Below, piece after piece: positions 6,713 to 10,183 of a DNA stretch of 10,183 bases; within the stretch, counting starts at the first letter, position 1, and each line of letters opens with the position of its first letter. Where the stretch lies: NCBI GenBank assembly GCA_028066355.1, contig JALCBP010000082.1:1-10183 (forward strand), given 5' to 3'. Under the pieces are notes generated by a model. It saw only the letters and a list, made by a program, of their open reading frames with translations. It was not told where the DNA came from and ran no database searches. The translations under genes were made by a program, and so were the position numbers. This DNA is from UBA1268 sp002694955. GTDB taxonomy: Bacteria; Planctomycetota; Planctomycetia; Pirellulales; UBA1268.

Positions 6713-7827
6713 AAAAGTGCAATTTCAGTTGTAAGCCCGGGCCCAAATGCCATCGCAACGCATCGCTTTGGTTGGTTGGACGATGAATGGTTTCGCGATT
6801 GAGCAAAAAGGGCTTCAAGGATAAAGAAGATCGTCGCACTCGACATATTTCCATGTTGGGACAGAACGTGGCGTGAGAGGTGAAGTGCGTCTGAATTTAA
6901 CGTAAGAGATTGTTCAGCCATAGTGAGTATTCGTGGTCCTCCTGGATGAACTGCCCAATCTGTGATTTGTTTGCGTTTTAGTTTGTGTTTCCGTAGGAAA
7001 GCGTCCGTTATGTTCGGCAGTACATTACCGATTCGTGAAGGTACTTCCGCTGAGAGAGACATCTCAAAACCATGATCCCCAATAGACCATTCCATCTGAT
7101 CAATTGTTTCGGGGAGAATCACACTTGTCTGGTCAGAAAGTTGCCAGCGAGCAGTCTCACTTGATTGCGCATAGTCTGTTGATCGACCTACAATTGCTGC
7201 GGCACCATCAGAGAAAATACTGTTGGCAACAATCTGTTCTGGGTTGTCAGTATATTGAAAATGAAGGCTACATAACTCAACACAGACAATAAGCACAGTT
7301 GCTTCTGGATCAGCTTCGGCGTATGCCTTGGCCACGCGCAAAGCGTTAAAGCCCCCGTGACATCCCATAAATCCAATATGTGTTCTGCTCGTCGAGGCTG
7401 CAAACCCAAGAGACTTCATCAGGGCTATATCAACACCGGGGGCATGAAAACCAGTACAGGAACAGGTAATAAGATGTGTGATTTCAGCAGTCGTCACATT
7501 GGCCTGTGCAAGCGCTTTTTCTACGGCAGCAGCAGCAAGTGGGGTGGACTCAATGTTATATCTGGCCATGCGATCTTGTGTCGTCGGGCCATGGTCTTCG
7601 GAAGATGAGGCGGGATAGAAAAACTTTTGATGAAAATCAGTGTTATCCGGCACGTCCAGCAGAACCGAACTACGTTGTTCAATTCTGGTTTGTCGATAGA
7701 TAGCCTGCATGGTGCGTTCTGCAGGGGCTTTTTTACCAATTAGATTTGACGCAAGTCGCGCGGCGTGTTGCTGCTGGATCTTTTGAGGTGGTGTAGCGGT
7801 GCCGATACCATGAATAACGAAGCTCAT
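6706..7827 (-). CDS. Type III polyketide synthase (chalcone/stilbene synthase family)
   Basis: A 373-residue homodimeric-type ketosynthase that condenses an acyl-CoA starter with malonyl-CoA units without an acyl carrier protein, usually giving pyrones, resorcinols or phloroglucinols. The complete Cys-His-Asn triad is visible: Cys156 in GFMGCHGGFNALR, His294 in WAVHPGGPRIL and Asn327 in HGNMSSATIFFIL. The C-terminal FGPGLT (361-366) matches the family's GFGPG loop. The N-terminal thiolase half contains TCSCTGFHAPGVD (121-133). Length fits bacterial members (350-400). The protein begins at the glycine-rich GIGTATPP stretch typical of the family, so ATG 7827 is preferred, though it has no Shine-Dalgarno. 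No methyltransferase or oxidoreductase partner follows it; downstream lies only the convergent PhyH gene. Product chemistry is unknown. Confidence 0.93.
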   Translation of the reverse strand: MSFVIHGIGTATPPQKIQQQHAARLASNLIGKKAPAERTMQAIYRQTRIEQRSSVLLDVPDNTDFHQKFFYPASSSEDHGPTTQDRMARYNIESTPLAAAAVEKALAQANVTTAEITHLITCSCTGFHAPGVDIALMKSLGFAASTSRTHIGFMGCHGGFNALRVAKAYAEADPEATVLIVCVELCSLHFQYTDNPEQIVANSIFSDGAAAIVGRSTDYAQSSETARWQLSDQTSVILPETIDQMEWSIGDHGFEMSLSAEVPSRIGNVLPNITDAFLRKHKLKRKQITDWAVHPGGPRILTMAEQSLTLNSDALHLSRHVLSQHGNMSSATIFFILEALFAQSRNHSSSNQPKRCVAMAFGPGLTTEIALFQ

Positions 7828-7946
7828 GTCTATAGTCTTGCAGATTAAGAGCCGCTGGACACTGGACAGGGCTAATTTTAATGATGCTCCAATTCTGAAA
7901 AAATAGGAGGTGACGATACATTGGCTTCTGCCCTATATTTCACAAC
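7828..7946. promoter_or_regulatory. Divergent intergenic region with tandem CTGGACA repeat
   Basis: This 119-bp stretch must hold the promoters of the polyketide synthase (leftward) and the usp gene (rightward). It contains an exact tandem direct repeat, CTGGACACTGGACA (7855-7868), a plausible protein-binding site. The adjoining AT-rich CTAATTTTAATG (7872-7883) could supply a -10 element, but no well-spaced -35/-10 pair stands out on either strand. A strong ribosome binding site follows near its right end. Confidence 0.4.
7904..7913 (+). promoter_or_regulatory. Perfect extended Shine-Dalgarno, too far from the usp ATG
   Basis: TAGGAGGTGA is an essentially full complement of the 16S rRNA 3' end, the strongest such site in the window. 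It ends 33 nt before the usp ATG, too far for direct use, but 7 nt before a TTG (7921) that opens a 9-codon ORF, and 6 nt before an ATT (7920) in frame with usp. It therefore probably drives a leader ORF, or usp begins at a non-standard codon. Confidence 0.7.
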
Positions 7947-7950
7947 ATGA
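7921..7950 (+). CDS. Putative 9-codon leader ORF coupled to usp
   Basis: TTG-initiated frame encoding MASALYFTT and ending in TGA at 7948-7950, whose first bases overlap the usp ATG as ATGA. It has an ideal Shine-Dalgarno at 7-nt spacing. Ribosomes ending here could restart directly on usp, so translation of usp would depend on translation of the leader. The peptide has no repeated codon run that would suggest amino-acid attenuation. The alternative is an N-terminally extended Usp protein starting at ATT 7920. Very short, so chance cannot be excluded. Confidence 0.4.
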   Translation: MASALYFTT

Positions 7951-8837
7951 ATGCCCAGCACAATCATCCGTTTCCGAGTCATAGCGACGGTGCAATTGAC
8001 GAATTTGAATCTATTTTCAAACGAGCGGAACGCACCCCGTATCAGTTTTCTGATCTCCCGCTTGGGTCGATCACTGTTGTAACGGATGGAGATCGACAGA
8101 CTGCCGACACGCTGACTTTGGATCTCAAACGATTCTTTCCGTATATCGCCAATACTGCCCAATGGAATATTGTTACTGGTGATCAGTTTCACAATGTAAA
8201 CGATCTATTGCGAGTCTTGGATGGAAGTAAACCAGACTTGATAGTAACCTCGCGGTGCCTCGGTGAGTCTAGTCTGGTACCACAGCATACGCTTGGTGTT
8301 TATGTTGACGTCATGACCCAGACGCTTTCTACTCCTCTTTTGTTGCTTCCAGGAACAGCACCGCAGCCACGTTCTCTTGCAGATACCACCTGCAGTCGGG
8401 TGATGGTCGTGACAGATAATCTCACTGGAGATGATCGGCTTGTGAATCGTGCAGTGTCATTTTGTGATCCAAACGGAACGCTGTGGCTGTGTCATGTTGA
8501 GGATGACCTCCTATTTCGTCGTTACCTTGATGCAATACGTCGCATTCCTCAGATTAATACCGAGCAAGCGCAGGAGCTAATCACGGAACAATTGGTAGCA
8601 ATACCCACGCACTATGCAGAATCATGCAGAAAGGGGCTCCGTGAAGCTGGCGTCGATCTCACCGTTGAACAAATTGTTGAATTTGGGCACCGGGTGGCAC
8701 GGTACCGGGATCTGGTTGCAAGGCATTCGGTCGATCTTCTCGTGACCAACACAAAAGATCAGGATCAACTTGCTATGCACGGGATGGCCTATGCGCTCAG
8801 TGTAGAGCTCACGGAAGTAACGCAACTACTACTCTAG
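7947..8837 (+). CDS. Universal stress protein family, tandem-domain-like
   Basis: A 296-residue soluble protein with two Usp-like halves. The C-terminal half is clearer: the beta strand SRVMVVTDNLTGDDRLVNRAVSF (150-172), LWLCHVEDD (179-187), a long helix with REAGVDLTVEQIVEFG (232-247) and SVDLLVTNTKD (261-271). The N-terminal half (about 40-136: GSITVVTDGD, KPDLIVTSRC, TPLLLLPGT) has the same alpha/beta order. The glycine-rich ATP-binding loop (G-x2-G-x9-G-S/T) is not seen, so it may not bind ATP. The first ~30 residues are polar and probably flexible. ATG 7947 is the first standard start, but see the distant Shine-Dalgarno and leader ORF upstream. A transporter gene follows 42 nt downstream in the same frame; Usp domains are often encoded with, or fused to, ion transporters, so a regulatory role in transport is inferred. 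Confidence 0.75.
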   Translation: MNAQHNHPFPSHSDGAIDEFESIFKRAERTPYQFSDLPLGSITVVTDGDRQTADTLTLDLKRFFPYIANTAQWNIVTGDQFHNVNDLLRVLDGSKPDLIVTSRCLGESSLVPQHTLGVYVDVMTQTLSTPLLLLPGTAPQPRSLADTTCSRVMVVTDNLTGDDRLVNRAVSFCDPNGTLWLCHVEDDLLFRRYLDAIRRIPQINTEQAQELITEQLVAIPTHYAESCRKGLREAGVDLTVEQIVEFGHRVARYRDLVARHSVDLLVTNTKDQDQLAMHGMAYALSVELTEVTQLLL

Positions 8838-8879
8838 TTTTCAATTACCCATTTGGATCAACGCAGGGATGCTCTAGCT

Positions 8880-10183
8880 GTGAGTATATTTTTTGCACTG
8901 AGTGATATCGCGAGGCAGGAGGTGCCTGGATGGGTCACTGGTTTCTATCTTTTGGTACTGATTGGTTTGGTGCTGTGCCTCGCTTTCGAGGAGAAAATTC
9001 ATGCAAAGAAATCACTCATAGTAGGAACGTTTGCCGGGTTTTGCCTCGTGACAGAGACTGTGATCGGTTACTTTACTGATCGTGCCCACCCGATGCTTCC
9101 ATTCGGAAGCATTACGTTGCCAAACGGGCACGAAATAGCTCTGCCTATCTATATCCCGGCAATCGACTGGTCTGTGATAACAATCATTCTTGGGGCAAGC
9201 CTGTTTGTTGAGGTAACCAGTCGTTCTGGTGTTTTTACCTGGCTGGCAATCAAACTTACAAAGCAATCCAAAGGTGACCCATGGCGACTTTTGGTTTTCT
9301 ATGGGGCTCTCACTGTAATATTTTCGGCGGTGCTGAATAACGTCACGGCGATGATCATTGTTGGGTCCTTAACGACAGTGTCATTGGGCAAACTGGACCG
9401 TCGAGATTTACTTCTTGGATTTCTGATTACAGAGGGTCTTCTGACCAATGTCGGTGGCCTTCTCACGCTCATCAGTAGCGTGCCAAATATTATTGTTGGG
9501 CAAGCTGCGGGGATAAGTTTTGTTCCGTTCTTTCTGACTGCTGCACCTTTCGTTGCAGTGGCGACATTGGTCACGCTATTCCAGTCACGCTTTACTTTTG
9601 GTGTGAAAGGTCTTGTTACTGTTGAAGAAAGAAAAAAGGCAGCTGAGTTAGTTGCAGGGTTTGATGAGAATGAAAGTGTGCCTTCGGAGCGATTTTTCTG
9701 GTGCTCCGTGTCACTGCTCGTTGGTTTTATCGTCTGCCTAGCAGGCCAATCCGCGTTACCATGGAACCTAGACGAACTCGGCATGGGCTTTGTCGCCCTT
9801 TTCTTCGCCGGTGTGGCGCTGTGGTTTTATAAGTATGAGGTTGACACGTTTTATAAAGCGGTTGACTGGGATCTACTTGGTTTTTTCGCATCGCTTTTTG
9901 TTGTTATTTATGTGATGGAGCAGGCAGAAGTTCTTGCGATTATTGGTGAGGGCATTGGTGCAATGCTGAACCTGCCGTGGCCAGCGGCCCAGGCATCACT
10001 TCTTGTTAGTTCAGCTGCAGCAAGCTCGGTTACTGACAATATCCCATTAGCCGCTGTTTTAGCGAAGATTCTTGCTGTGAATCCGATCGTGATTGGTGCA
10101 GAGGGCAGCAACCCGAGTTCACCATTTTGGTGGTGTGTCATCTACGGAGCTAATCTTGGGGGAAATATCACACCCATTGGGTC
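8880..10183 (+). CDS. Ion transporter of the ArsB/NhaD/SLC13 superfamily, 3' end missing
   Basis: An open frame of 434 complete codons runs off the right edge. It encodes a polytopic inner-membrane protein with hydrophobic segments at about 18-36, 45-64, 97-113, 136-168, 176-210, 212-234, 273-290, 298-316, 330-348 and 368-400. Superfamily signatures occur twice, as expected for its inverted-repeat fold. The first half has LNNVTAMIIV (152-161) and TNVGGLLTLISSVPNIIVG (189-207). The second has SSVTDNIPLAAVLAKI (382-397) and GANLGGNITPIG (423-434). These resemble P-protein/NhaD/ArsB-type Na+/H+ or anion carriers; the ion is undetermined. The start is uncertain: GTG 8880 has AGGGA 10 nt upstream; alternatives are TTG 8853 and GTG 8922, and no ATG lies early in frame. 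The usp stop TAG (8835-8837) is in this same frame with no other stop between. Confidence 0.88.
   Translation, partial: MSIFFALSDIARQEVPGWVTGFYLLVLIGLVLCLAFEEKIHAKKSLIVGTFAGFCLVTETVIGYFTDRAHPMLPFGSITLPNGHEIALPIYIPAIDWSVITIILGASLFVEVTSRSGVFTWLAIKLTKQSKGDPWRLLVFYGALTVIFSAVLNNVTAMIIVGSLTTVSLGKLDRRDLLLGFLITEGLLTNVGGLLTLISSVPNIIVGQAAGISFVPFFLTAAPFVAVATLVTLFQSRFTFGVKGLVTVEERKKAAELVAGFDENESVPSERFFWCSVSLLVGFIVCLAGQSALPWNLDELGMGFVALFFAGVALWFYKYEVDTFYKAVDWDLLGFFASLFVVIYVMEQAEVLAIIGEGIGAMLNLPWPAAQASLLVSSAAASSVTDNIPLAAVLAKILAVNPIVIGAEGSNPSSPFWWCVIYGANLGGNITPIG

Noticed and set aside
5873..7827. Oxygenase plus polyketide synthase as a defined biosynthetic cluster
   Set aside because: Genes are convergent with no shared promoter and no further tailoring, ligase or export genes; the link is only listed as a question.
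9299..9784. 161-residue minus-strand ORF within the transporter
   Set aside because: The plus strand here encodes conserved SLC13/ArsB-superfamily motifs and membrane helices; the minus frame is Pro/Arg/Thr-rich noise.

Overview
The window is a gene-dense bacterial segment of moderate GC. It holds one tRNA gene, seven protein-coding genes (the last one cut by the right edge) and a likely 9-codon leader ORF. Nothing looks like phage, IS element, CRISPR or rRNA. The gene set (ABC-F ATPase, GlgE-type maltosyltransferase with a maltokinase, PhyH-family oxygenase, type III polyketide synthase, Usp protein, SLC13/ArsB-superfamily transporter) would suit a free-living environmental bacterium. Planctomycetota or a similar lineage is a guess from this mixture and from the scarcity of Shine-Dalgarno sites at most starts; no marker gene here proves it.

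Layout. Positions 1-324 hold no recognisable gene, only inverted repeats. A serine tRNA (anticodon GGA) lies at 325-407, and its arms fit an unusual 8/4 acceptor/T-stem arrangement at least as well as the standard 7/5. An ABC-F ATPase (457-2226, +) follows after 49 nt. It runs tail-to-tail into a two-gene minus-strand operon, glgE (5627-3666) then maltokinase (3662-2190), and overlaps the maltokinase 3' end by 37 bp. A 245-bp divergent intergenic region separates glgE from a phytanoyl-CoA dioxygenase-family gene (5873-6712, +), which overlaps by 7 bp the end of a type III polyketide synthase gene (7827-6706, -). A 119-bp divergent region then leads to a Usp-domain protein (7947-8837, +) and a partial ion transporter (from 8880, +).

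How the genes work together. Maltokinase phosphorylates maltose to alpha-maltose-1-phosphate, and GlgE uses that to extend alpha-1,4-glucan, so the pair is the core of the GlgE glucan pathway; the trehalose synthase and branching enzyme that usually complete it are not in the window. The Usp protein and transporter are probably one transcription unit, with Usp a candidate cytosolic regulator of ion transport. The oxygenase and polyketide synthase are convergent and need not share a pathway.

The most notable items are the non-canonical tRNA-Ser, a perfect 9-nt Shine-Dalgarno sequence that sits too far from the usp ATG but ideally in front of a tiny TTG-initiated ORF ending in an ATGA overlap with usp, and the usp and transporter reading frames being separated by a single in-frame TAG. 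I see no convincing multi-gene novel defence or biosynthetic system.
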